Shown here piece by piece: positions 1 through 7,133 of a stretch of DNA of 27,569 nt; the stretch's first letter is position 1, and every line of letters begins with the position of its first letter. The notes beneath the pieces were generated by a model. That model saw nothing but the letters and a program-made list of their open reading frames with translations, did no database searches and had not been told where the DNA came from. A program made the position numbers and the translations under genes. The stretch covers positions 1 to 27,569 of IMG/VR virus record IMGVR_UViG_3300020121_000062; one strand, 5' to 3'. The DNA is from a virus.

Positions 1-160
1 GCTTGTTCTGAGGGAGATCCAAGGCAATGCCACTGCCGCAACCGCTGACGAGAAGTGAGCATTGGCGATGCGCTCGCTGCGGAACCGAGGTCGAGAGAAC
101 ACGCGCCAGTTCAGCGCGATAACTGCGCATATCGCGCCTGGTGGAATTTTAGGGAGGGCC

Positions 161-454
161 GTGACAGAAATACGAGACAACCAAAACCTCATAGAATGGG
201 GCACTCGGATTCGGTGGGCTCGCCTGCATGTCGAGCCCAATCTCGCGAAGTTCGCGCGCCTAATTGGTGTACCTCGCTCTCTCCTAGCTGAAATCGAAGC
301 TGGCATTTCACTGGCGATGCCGGATGAGATGGAACATATCTGCCATAGTCTGCGGATCGATGCGGCTTATGTGTTCCAAGGCCGACTTTCCGGGGTCGAT
401 CCTGAGTTGGCCCAACTGCTAGCGAGATACCACCCAGAATTGCGAGTGCATTAA
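161..454 (+). CDS. XRE/Cro-type helix-turn-helix regulator
   Basis: A 97-residue protein with a Cro/CI-like helix-turn-helix over roughly residues 12-66: a helix with the W-G-T-R-I-R-W-A-R pattern, then the LAKFARLIGVPRSLLAEIEAG stretch typical of XRE domains. It probably binds DNA as a repressor or Cro-like switch. I chose the GTG at 161 because an AGGGAGGG Shine-Dalgarno lies just before it and because upstream codons, back to an ATG at 62, give an arginine-rich leader that does not look like part of the fold. It runs convergent to the late operon. Its third codon positions are mixed rather than nearly all G/C, and the first 360 bases are about 56% GC by hand count, lower than the late genes. 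It could be a phage switch gene, a moron or flanking host DNA. Bases 1-160 hold no gene I can support. Confidence 0.6.
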   Translation: MTEIRDNQNLIEWGTRIRWARLHVEPNLAKFARLIGVPRSLLAEIEAGISLAMPDEMEHICHSLRIDAAYVFQGRLSGVDPELAQLLARYHPELRVH

Positions 455-467
455 AGCTGGCGGGTGA

Positions 468-480
468 CGCGCTAGGCGCG
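468..480. terminator. Small perfect hairpin between convergent genes
   Basis: A perfect 5-bp CGCGC/GCGCG stem with a TAG loop sits in the 37-bp gap between the convergent regulator and the end of the lysis cassette. Placement suits a bidirectional terminator, but no T-run follows on either strand, so this is weak. Confidence 0.2.
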
Positions 481-491
481 AGAAGCGCCCA

Positions 492-794
492 TTATCGCGC
501 GCCACTCTCGCCGGACCGGCGGACGACACAGCCCGCCGCCGTCGAACACGCCGCGCGCATCTGTGCATAGGCAATCGCGCAACTGTCACGCTCGCTCATC
601 GCCGCATTGGCGGTGCGTGCCGCGTGCCGCGCCCAGGCGATCAACTGGCTGATCGTTCGGTCGCCGGTCTGCGGCGGCGGATGGAGTTGCACCTTGGTCG
701 AGCAGTAAGGCGGCAGGTCCAGCGTCTCGGGCGACAGCACATGCGGCTGCGCCGTGCATGCCACCGAGGCCAGCAAGGGCAATACCCACCTCAC
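492..794 (-). CDS. Probable o-spanin (Rz1-like) secreted protein
   Basis: A 100-residue protein that starts with a short hydrophobic export signal (about residues 3-12) ending in SVAC-TAQP. The cysteine at about 13 could be a lipoprotein attachment site, although serine at -3 makes the lipobox imperfect, and cleavage by signal peptidase I is also possible. The mature part has a PPYCSTKVQLHPPP segment, then DRTISQLIAWA and several cysteines, which is the usual look of phage Rz1-like proteins. It would pair with the coiled-coil membrane protein encoded just upstream to fuse inner and outer membranes at lysis. The start is GTG and overlaps the upstream stop as GTGA, implying coupled translation. 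The family is assigned from position and composition, because spanins have little conserved sequence. Confidence 0.5.
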   Translation of the reverse strand: MRWVLPLLASVACTAQPHVLSPETLDLPPYCSTKVQLHPPPQTGDRTISQLIAWARHAARTANAAMSERDSCAIAYAQMRAACSTAAGCVVRRSGESGAR

Positions 795-1108
795 CGCCGC
801 TTCGGCGCCGGCAGTGGCGCGCGCAGCGCCTGGTTCACGTCGCTCTGCAAATCGCGCAGTTGTTGCCGAAGATCGGCGATTTCGCGTTCGTCCGTCTCAA
901 ACCGCAGCCGCAGCACCTCTTTCCGCTCCACCTCGCCGCTCATCGCGTCCAGATCGTGCCTGATATCGTCCTGCCTATCCTGCAACGCCACCAGCTTGTG
1001 GCTGTTCTGCCAGGCAACGGTCACGAACGCCCCGATCATCGTTGGCAGCAGCGCCGCAGCAGCCGCGAGAAGCCAGCCGTGGCGGCGACCGTCGTCAGTA
1101 CCGGCCAC
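791..1108 (-). CDS. Probable i-spanin (Rz-like) membrane/coiled-coil protein
   Basis: A 105-residue protein with one N-terminal membrane segment (about residues 12-33), then a heptad-rich charged region (about 40-92, with repeated D/E/R and L spacing) and a short proline-rich basic tail. One anchor plus a periplasmic coiled coil is the Rz topology. The gene follows a holin-like gene and overlaps the o-spanin candidate by GTGA. The start is GTG at 1108, just after the upstream TGA, with GAGGTGAGG as ribosome-binding sequence. An ATG two bases earlier in the mRNA is in another frame and gives no comparable protein. A different class of small phage membrane protein, such as an antiholin, cannot be excluded. 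Confidence 0.5.
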   Translation of the reverse strand: MAGTDDGRRHGWLLAAAAALLPTMIGAFVTVAWQNSHKLVALQDRQDDIRHDLDAMSGEVERKEVLRLRFETDEREIADLRQQLRDLQSDVNQALRAPLPAPKRR

Positions 1109-1109
1109 A

Positions 1110-1307
1110 TCACCTCACCTCGACCCGACTCATGCACGCATCGAGGACGCGATCCAGAAGTGCGGAACGCTGGGCCGTGGAGTGGCTTTCGAACCACAGA
1201 AAACCAGCGTTAATCGCCAACAATACCAGGAACGCCGGCGGCAGAGCCGTGAGAACCTTGTCGGCGAGCGACGCCACAACCCCACGGTTACCACCGGCGT
1301 CGGACAT
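1110..1307 (-). CDS. Small holin-like single-span membrane protein
   Basis: A 65-residue protein with a polar N-terminus, one strong membrane segment (about 20-41, LTALPPAFLVLLAINAGFLW) and a charged C-terminal tail ending in C-M-S-R-V-E-V-R. The PPAFLVLLxIN pattern is one I associate with small membrane proteins near alphaproteobacterial phage lysis genes. As first gene of the holin/i-spanin/o-spanin order it is the best holin or pinholin candidate here. Its ATG overlaps the stop of the proline-rich gene as TAATG. No separate soluble endolysin lies beside it. The only peptidoglycan hydrolase domain seen in the window is inside a large virion protein at 4369-6726. Confidence 0.5.
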   Translation of the reverse strand: MSDAGGNRGVVASLADKVLTALPPAFLVLLAINAGFLWFESHSTAQRSALLDRVLDACMSRVEVR

Positions 1308-1789
1308 TAGGCTTTGGGCGCCGGCGCTGGTGGCAGCGGCATGCCGGCATCGAGGCTTGGGTCAACGCACACGTAACGCCAGCCAAGCCCCGGAATGCCG
1401 GCAACTACCCAGAACGTGCCGGAAGGCGGCTTGGTCGAGGGAGGCGTGGCGCCTCCGGTGGGGGGCGGCGTCCCAGCGGTCGGTGGCGGGGTTGGCACTG
1501 GCTGCCCGGACACATGCGGGGGAACTGGTCCGCCCGAGACGTGCGGTGGACGCCCTGGCGGCGGCCAGATCGAACCAGGAGGCGGTGGAGCGATCGGGTT
1601 GGTCGGCACGATCGGCTGGCCGAACGACGGCGGCGGCCAGATGCCCGGCGGTGGTTCCGGCAATGTGGAGCCTATGGGCGGCAGGCCGCCCGGCAGGCTG
1701 TTGTCGATGCCCGGCTGGTCACCGGGCAATTCGTTGTCGATAGAGCCGCCACCCTCGCGTACGCGCAGAAAACCTGTTACATATGGCAT
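1307..1789 (-). CDS. Proline-rich phage protein
   Basis: A 160-residue protein dominated by proline and glycine, with repeated blocks such as IDNELPG / IDNSLPG, GSTLPEPPP, IWPPP (twice) and HVSG (twice). It ends in a compact non-repetitive domain (about residues 118-145) containing the pattern WVVAGIPGLGWRYVCVDP. I recognise this overall layout (LPG repeats followed by a W..A.IPG.GW.YV tail) from phage regions of alphaproteobacteria, where it has no assigned function. The start is the ATG at 1789, set by a strong GGAGGG seven bases upstream. An earlier TTG at 1813 would add eight residues and has no such signal. It heads the lysis cassette and is coupled to the holin-like gene by TAATG. Extracellular or virion decoration is a guess only. 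Confidence 0.6.
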   Translation of the reverse strand: MPYVTGFLRVREGGGSIDNELPGDQPGIDNSLPGGLPPIGSTLPEPPPGIWPPPSFGQPIVPTNPIAPPPPGSIWPPPGRPPHVSGGPVPPHVSGQPVPTPPPTAGTPPPTGGATPPSTKPPSGTFWVVAGIPGLGWRYVCVDPSLDAGMPLPPAPAPKA

Positions 1790-1796
1790 ATGATTA

Positions 1797-1802
1797 CCCT
1801 CC
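1797..1802 (-). promoter_or_regulatory. Strong Shine-Dalgarno for the proline-rich/lysis cassette
   Basis: GGAGGG on the minus strand, seven bases before the ATG at 1789. It is among the strongest ribosome-binding sites in the window and suggests independent translation of the lysis cassette after the gap left by the plus-strand gene. Confidence 0.6.
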
Positions 1803-1812
1803 GTCGGTTGCA

Positions 1813-2082
1813 ATGATCGAATTCGCCCTCGTCGTGATCGGCCTGTGCCTCGCCGCGGCCGCGATCGCCATCAGCTTGTGGCTGCTGCCATTCGTGCTGC
1901 TGCTGGGCGCCGTGACGGCCGGGCTGTTCGCCCTCGGCACACCGGTCGGCATTGCTGCCGCGGTCGGCATCGCCGTCGTCTGGCAGTCCTGGATGATCTG
2001 CCGGGAGGCGCGTCACCTCTGGTCACCTGTGCCGCCGAGAAGCCCGCCACCGACCGCGCCAGCCCGCGGCAGCCTGGCATAG
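1813..2082 (+). CDS. Two-span membrane protein encoded against the late operon
   Basis: An 89-residue protein with two, possibly three, hydrophobic spans across residues 2-60 (first around IEFALVVIGLCLAAAAIAIS, later around GIAAAVGIAVVW). A W-Q-S-W-M-I-C-R-E-A-R turn and a proline-rich polar tail follow. It is holin-like in size and topology, but that is inference. Codons from the ATG at 1813 end in G or C almost throughout, as in the late genes, whereas the codons from an upstream ATG at 1783 do not, so 1813 is the better start. No clear Shine-Dalgarno precedes it. Its last 70 bases overlap the 3' end of the 787-residue ejection protein on the other strand, and it fills the gap between the ejection and lysis modules. 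Confidence 0.5.
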   Translation: MIEFALVVIGLCLAAAAIAISLWLLPFVLLLGAVTAGLFALGTPVGIAAAVGIAVVWQSWMICREARHLWSPVPPRSPPPTAPARGSLA

Positions 2083-4376
2083 CGACCGGGGATCGAGAAC
2101 ATCTGCGGCGTCAGCCGGGCGCCCGCACGGTCGCCGAAGCCGGTCGACGTCTCCGCGGCCTGGCGCTGCAAGGCGGGCATATCGATCATCGTATCCCGCA
2201 GCTTGCTGGCGAACGGCACGCGCGCCAGCAACCGATCGATCCCCTGCGCGAGCATGGTGGTCGCTGTGCCTGACTTGTTCGGCGTCTGGCTGGCCTGCAG
2301 GCCGCGCTGCAGATAGGCCAGATCCTTGATGTCATCGATCGGCAGCCCGAGTTGGCGCAACACCGGCTCACCCTGGCCGCTCAGGTGCCGATTGACCCGA
2401 TCGATGAATCGCTGCGGATTCATCTCGTAGGCATTGCCGCTGTCGCCAAACAGGATCTTTTTCATCGCCGCCTGGCGCACGTCATCCAGCAGCCCGGAGT
2501 TTTGCCCGGTCTTGCTGGTCAGGTGGTCGATGATGTCCCGCAGCGGGCCGCCGGCGTCGAGGTCTTTGGTCGAGAACATCGCGTCGTAGACCTGTTGCCC
2601 TTTGAGCTGGCCCGACTCCATCTGCTGCATGAACTGCGCAGCGTTCTGGTTCTTCGGGTCCCAGAAATCGCGCAGCTCGGCGTTCGACTTCCGGGCATCC
2701 TTGAGCATCTGAATGCGCTGCGGGTCGCCGGTGATCTGCCCACCGTTCACCGCATTGTCTACCGACTCATCCAGCTTGCGCTTCATCTGGGTAATCAGCC
2801 GGAATTCCGTGCCGCCCTGCTCTGACTGATCGAGCAACGTGCTCAGATCCCGCCGTGCGCGTTCCATATGGCCGAGGTTGAACGGCCCCGCGGTCAGATC
2901 GTCCATGATCTGCTGCGCCCGCGTCGCCTTGGGCATGATCCCTGGCGTGTCCGAGACCTGCGCGTTGATATCCCCGAGCGAGGTTTTCAGATCGGCCACC
3001 GTCTGCTGCGGGAAGGTGATCGGGTTCGGCAAGCCCGCCTCGCCCTGCGGCGTCAGCCGCGGGAAGGCCGCATAGGCGATGTCTTTCTTATCGGCCAAGT
3101 CCTTGCCGGCAGCGGCGATCTTGCCGCCGATCGACTGGCCGAGCTGTTCGGTGGTTTGCGTGCCGCCGGTGGCGCGCAATGCCGCATCGGTCAGCTTGTC
3201 GCGCTGCATCTGGTCGAACGCCAGCATTTCCTGCCGGCCGCCGCGGGCGCGCAACAGGTGTTCCCGCCACAACGCGCCGGCGTCCATGGCACCCTGCCCG
3301 CCGGTCAGCGGCACGTCCTGACGTTCGCCGCGCAGCAGCATGCCGGCGCCGGTCGGCTGGCCGGACAGCGCGCCCTTCTGTTGCTTCAACAACGCATCGG
3401 CCTGGTCGGCGATCCGGGTATTCAGCGTGCGCAACTGACCGACGGTGAAGCCGGTCGGGTCGATGTTCTCATTGTCGAAGATCTGCCGGCCCGTGGTGGT
3501 CAGCATCGCCGGCGTCACTTGGTCGGTGTCCGCGGCATCGATCCCCGAGCGCATCATCTGCCCGGTGCCGCGCCAGGATCGCCAGAAGCTCGATGCGATC
3601 CGGCCGCCGAGCGTGCCGAGGCCGCCGAACGCCGCCGCCATGGCGATTTCCTGCGGCGTGGTGGCCGAGCCACCGCCGCCCAGCACGGCGACAGTCTGGC
3701 CGGTGCCCGCCTCGGCAGCGCCCTGCGCGGCGCCCTGCGTCACCGCCTGCGCCACCGCGCGCACCACGCCGGGCTGTTCCAGCGGGGCAGTCAGCTTGCT
3801 GGCGCCGGACGCGGCAAGGATGCCAGCGCCGGTCTTGCCGGTCGCCGTCACCAGATCCTGCACGTCGAAGCCAGGACGGGCGACGTAGTACGGTTTGCCC
3901 TGGTAGAGCACCACGGGATTGCCGTGCGAGTCCGGGCTCGCCTCGGTCACCTGGTTCGGATAGGCGGCCAGCAGCAGCCGCTGCAGTTGCTCGGGCCGCG
4001 CCCCCATCAGCAGCCCTTCGTGCAGGTTCTGCCGCGTCTGCAGCCGATCCATGTCGGCCGCCTTGGCCTGCCCCGGCAGTGCCGGCGTGGCGATCGGCTC
4101 GGCCCGTTCCAGCGCCTCGAAACCACCCGTGGCGTTGAACAGGTTAGGCTGGTCGGGGAAGCTGAATTTCGGCTCGCCGGTTTCGGTGTCGCGTCCCTGG
4201 AACGCCCGCACCGCGTCGGCCGGCAGACCGACGATGTTGTGCCAGTAGCGGCTCATAAAGCCGGGCGGCGGCGGGTCGGCCGGGGGAATCGTGTCCGGCG
4301 TGAACCGCTCGGCGGTGCCCAGCGGCGTAGCGCCTGGCGCCAGATCGTCCGCCGCGAAATCGCTAACGTCAGCCAC
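2013..4376 (-). CDS. Large probable internal virion / DNA-ejection protein
   Basis: A 787-residue protein without a recognisable enzyme motif. The N-terminus is proline-rich (to about 40), followed by an SRYWHNIVGLPADAVRAF helix. A glycine/alanine-rich segment at about 190-260 could insert into membrane. The C-terminal half is long, charged and mostly helical. Size, alanine-rich helical composition and position directly downstream of a SleB-domain virion protein fit the large ejection proteins of podoviruses (the role of P22 gp16/gp20), although I cannot show homology from sequence. The start is GTG at 4376, overlapping the upstream stop by eight bases, so translation is probably coupled. Its 3' end overlaps the plus-strand membrane gene. 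Alternative: a tape-measure-like or other structural protein. Confidence 0.6.
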   Translation of the reverse strand: MADVSDFAADDLAPGATPLGTAERFTPDTIPPADPPPPGFMSRYWHNIVGLPADAVRAFQGRDTETGEPKFSFPDQPNLFNATGGFEALERAEPIATPALPGQAKAADMDRLQTRQNLHEGLLMGARPEQLQRLLLAAYPNQVTEASPDSHGNPVVLYQGKPYYVARPGFDVQDLVTATGKTGAGILAASGASKLTAPLEQPGVVRAVAQAVTQGAAQGAAEAGTGQTVAVLGGGGSATTPQEIAMAAAFGGLGTLGGRIASSFWRSWRGTGQMMRSGIDAADTDQVTPAMLTTTGRQIFDNENIDPTGFTVGQLRTLNTRIADQADALLKQQKGALSGQPTGAGMLLRGERQDVPLTGGQGAMDAGALWREHLLRARGGRQEMLAFDQMQRDKLTDAALRATGGTQTTEQLGQSIGGKIAAAGKDLADKKDIAYAAFPRLTPQGEAGLPNPITFPQQTVADLKTSLGDINAQVSDTPGIMPKATRAQQIMDDLTAGPFNLGHMERARRDLSTLLDQSEQGGTEFRLITQMKRKLDESVDNAVNGGQITGDPQRIQMLKDARKSNAELRDFWDPKNQNAAQFMQQMESGQLKGQQVYDAMFSTKDLDAGGPLRDIIDHLTSKTGQNSGLLDDVRQAAMKKILFGDSGNAYEMNPQRFIDRVNRHLSGQGEPVLRQLGLPIDDIKDLAYLQRGLQASQTPNKSGTATTMLAQGIDRLLARVPFASKLRDTMIDMPALQRQAAETSTGFGDRAGARLTPQMFSIPGRYARLPRAGAVGGGLLGGTGDQR

Positions 4377-6726
4377 CGGCCGGCGCCGTCACGTCAGACG
4401 ATGAGAGATATTCAAACGGCCTGGCGCCCTTCTTCGGGTTAAGTAGGTTGCGCGTCCACACTTGCTGCCATTTGCCGCCGGGCTCTCTGGCCCAGGAGTA
4501 ATACGGCTCACCGACCGGATGCTTGGCCTTGTAGCTCGCCTGCGTCGTCTGATCGTCAGGATTGTCCGGTGGCCGGTCGAACACGCTTTGCGTCTTGCGA
4601 TTTTCATCGAAGCCCTCAAGCCCTTTGTCGGGGCGGCGGAAGCGGTTATTGGCGTCGATCGCGTCGTTGACACGCTGATCGGCGAGCTTGCCGGCGATCG
4701 ACAGAGCGGTGAGCCGATCCAGCGGGTTCTGTGCGTTTGAGCCCCATTGCGCGATGAGCTGACGCCCCTCCCAATCGCTCTGCGCGCCGATCCCAGGCAC
4801 ATGCACGTCGGTAAACAGGCCGCTACGCAGCGTATCCCAAAGCTGTTGATTGTTCATCGCCGCTTGCTGATCCGGCGTGCCGATTTTGAGCGTCACCAGC
4901 GCATTGCGTAGTTGCTTGCCCACCTCGGTATCGGCGATCCAGTTCGCCGGCCCCATCGACGCAGCGATCGGCTTCAACACTTCAATGTCACGTTGCCGCG
5001 CCCGAGCGACATCGGCCTGCGTGTTAATGCCTTTCAGCCGCTCCTGGTCGGCGGCCAGCACCGCGCCGGCATGGGTTTCCTTCATCTTTAGCTCAGCCTG
5101 TTGCCGCGCCACCTCTAGCTCGCGCTCTTGCTGGAGTCGGCTCTTTAGGGTTTCCGTGTCGATATCTGACTTTCGCTTGCGGTCCTCGGCGGCCAGATCG
5201 AGCTGGTATTTGACCGCATCCGCGCGACGTTTGTCGTCAAAGGTGGTCTGGATATCGCGCGCCTTGTTGTCGAGCGCGAGCTTTTGCGTCTCGTAATCCT
5301 TTTGTTCGTCGCTCACTTGCTGCGCGGTATGGATGTTCGGCGATTCCGCCAAAGCCCGCAGCCGGGCCGCGTGCGAAGCATCCAGGTCATTCCTCGACGC
5401 CTGGACGCTCGCCAGGCCCGGGGCGTCCATCTTCGGCAGCTCGGGCGGCGTCACCAGCGCCGGCGGCAAGGCCGCTGGCGGGGGCGCCGCGGCACCCTGG
5501 CCGGGCGTGCCGGCTGGCGGTGGCGCGGTCGCCCCCTGGCTGCCGGGCGCCGTCAGCGCGGCGCCGGCGGGCGGCGGTGCGGCCGTTGTGCCGTCGGTCG
5601 CTGTCCGCGGGGTGATCGCGGCGACCTGCACCCGCCCAGGCGCCGGACCACCGCCGCCGGGCGCCCGATAGCCGGGGTAGTAGAACTCATGGTTGCCGAT
5701 CGTGGTGCGGTTGCCGGTCGCCCAGCTCGGCATGTCGCGGCCGAGACTCTTTTGCAGCACGGGGTTGACGAAATGCGTCGCGCCGCCGGTCGGGTCCGCC
5801 GCCTCGCCCGACATGATCGGCCGCACCGCGGTTGTCAGAATCCGCTGGTATTGCTCCGAGGCCGGGTCGATCGCTTCCAGCTTCTTGCGCGTCTCGGGAT
5901 TGTTCCACGGCTCATAGGCGTTCGGCGTGAAGATGACATCGGTGACCGACTGACCGCCGGCCTTCGCCCGGTTCTTGATGGTCGCCGCCACCGCCTGCTG
6001 TCCGGCCGGGCTTTCGCCGCCGGCTTCGCCGATCACCGTGCGCACCGCCTGATCTTCCTCGGGGGTGACGCCTTCCGGCAGGTTCGGCGCAACGAACGGC
6101 GTCAATGGCGTCGGCGCGGCGCCCTCGCCAGTCTTGGCGCCCGGCTGGCCAATCCGCGACAGCGCCCCCTCGGCGGCGGCCCTACCGCCCTGGATCTGCT
6201 GCAGGATGATTTGCAGTTGTTTCAGCCGCGCCGCCGCGCTCATCCGCTGCACGTCGAGCGCGCCGTATTTCAGCGCGGTATTCGCGCGCTGGGTATCGCG
6301 TTGGTTGACCAATTCCTCATAGGCGGTCGGCACCTTGCCGGCGCTTTCCAGACCGGCGGCGAGGATCTGACCGAAATTCCGCGGCGTCGTGCTTGGCCCC
6401 GAGTTGGCCAGCATCGACAGCCCGAAATGCAGCAGCGCCCGGTTGCCGACGCTCTGCTGCTGTTCCGGCGTGAGGTGCGCCAGCTCCGGGTCGCCGCCGG
6501 ACAGCACCATGCCGGCCTGGCCGATGCCCTTGGCCAGCCGCTCAAAGAAACCGGGTTCCGCCGCCGCGGCCGCGTCCTTCGCCGGCGGCGGTGCGGCGTC
6601 CGCCGGTGGCGATGGCGTGGCATCCTCGCTGCTGGCGGCGCCGAGATACAGCGACGGCGCGGCATCGGGCGGCATGCCGTCGGGGAAGAAAGTATCGTCC
6701 GCGGCGGCGTCGAGCAGTCCTGCCAT
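4369..6726 (-). CDS. Virion-associated protein with SleB-type cell-wall hydrolase domain
   Basis: A 785-residue multidomain protein. Residues 1-60 are alanine/proline-rich and 60-195 helical. Residues 222-352 match the SleB/Hydrolase_2 fold: VIGEAGGE with the likely catalytic Glu at 234, then QQAVAATIKNRA, later GGATHFVNP and GNHEFYYPGY. This family cleaves peptidoglycan as a lytic transglycosylase-like enzyme. A long Pro/Ala/Gly linker (about 353-445) follows, then a charged coiled coil (about 450-590) and a C-terminal region with aromatic residues. Location among structural genes and the large size suggest a virion enzyme that opens the cell wall during genome entry rather than a simple endolysin. 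It may also be the only muralytic activity encoded in this window. It starts at ATG 6726, two bases after the upstream stop. Confidence 0.75.
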   Translation of the reverse strand: MAGLLDAAADDTFFPDGMPPDAAPSLYLGAASSEDATPSPPADAAPPPAKDAAAAAEPGFFERLAKGIGQAGMVLSGGDPELAHLTPEQQQSVGNRALLHFGLSMLANSGPSTTPRNFGQILAAGLESAGKVPTAYEELVNQRDTQRANTALKYGALDVQRMSAAARLKQLQIILQQIQGGRAAAEGALSRIGQPGAKTGEGAAPTPLTPFVAPNLPEGVTPEEDQAVRTVIGEAGGESPAGQQAVAATIKNRAKAGGQSVTDVIFTPNAYEPWNNPETRKKLEAIDPASEQYQRILTTAVRPIMSGEAADPTGGATHFVNPVLQKSLGRDMPSWATGNRTTIGNHEFYYPGYRAPGGGGPAPGRVQVAAITPRTATDGTTAAPPPAGAALTAPGSQGATAPPPAGTPGQGAAAPPPAALPPALVTPPELPKMDAPGLASVQASRNDLDASHAARLRALAESPNIHTAQQVSDEQKDYETQKLALDNKARDIQTTFDDKRRADAVKYQLDLAAEDRKRKSDIDTETLKSRLQQERELEVARQQAELKMKETHAGAVLAADQERLKGINTQADVARARQRDIEVLKPIAASMGPANWIADTEVGKQLRNALVTLKIGTPDQQAAMNNQQLWDTLRSGLFTDVHVPGIGAQSDWEGRQLIAQWGSNAQNPLDRLTALSIAGKLADQRVNDAIDANNRFRRPDKGLEGFDENRKTQSVFDRPPDNPDDQTTQASYKAKHPVGEPYYSWAREPGGKWQQVWTRNLLNPKKGARPFEYLSSSDVTAPAGG

Positions 6727-6728
6727 CG

Positions 6729-7133
6729 TCAGCCTCCGCGCACCAGGCCGAGCAGGCCACCGCCGGGCGCCCGCGGCTGGAACGGACCGGGCTGCAGTCC
6801 GAGTGTCGCCAACGCCTGCCGGCGCGCCTGCAGTTGCTGCAGCAGTTCTTCAATCGAGGTAAAACCCTCCCCGCGCGTAGCCTGCCCGCCGGCGGCCTGC
6901 AGTGCCTGTTGCTTCTGCTGCTGCGATTCCCCAAGTTTGGTGATGTCCGAAACGTCGGATTTCACCTCCTTGGCGGCTTTGCCAACCTTGTCCCAATTCC
7001 AATTATCGAACCAGCCGCTGTGACCGCCAAATGTCGCCGGATCCGACATATTGGTAAACGAGTCGGTCAGCGCCATTTCATCCGGCGTCGCCGGGGTAAT
7101 CTCAAAATCCCAGCCGTTGTTCGTGCCACTCAT
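6729..7133 (-). CDS. Small unassigned virion-module protein
   Basis: A 134-residue protein that I do not recognise. It has an acidic/aromatic N-terminus (GWDFEITPATPDEMAL, then a WFDNWNWDKVGKAAKEVKSD segment), a glutamine-rich helical middle (QQQKQQALQAAGG, then LLQQLQARRQAL) and a glycine/proline-rich C-terminus. The Trp/Asp cluster followed by an amphipathic helix could be a docking segment. It overlaps the PP-loop gene upstream by ATGA and lies two bases before the SleB-domain protein, so it is made together with the ejection proteins and may be a small internal or chaperone-like partner. That role is inferred from position only. Confidence 0.55.
   Translation of the reverse strand: MSGTNNGWDFEITPATPDEMALTDSFTNMSDPATFGGHSGWFDNWNWDKVGKAAKEVKSDVSDITKLGESQQQKQQALQAAGGQATRGEGFTSIEELLQQLQARRQALATLGLQPGPFQPRAPGGGLLGLVRGG

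Noticed and set aside
62-160. N-terminal extension of the XRE regulator from an ATG at 62
   Set aside because: Adds 33 basic residues with no fold and bypasses the AGGGAGGG ribosome site next to the GTG at 161.
2868-4442. Long open frame on the plus strand (524 codons)
   Set aside because: It lies opposite the 787-residue gene, is arginine/histidine/glycine rich, shows no domain and is explained by the scarcity of stops in high-GC antisense frames.
5284-7023. Long open frame on the plus strand (579 codons)
   Set aside because: Antisense to the SleB-domain protein, with low-complexity Arg/Gly/Ala composition, so treated as a shadow.
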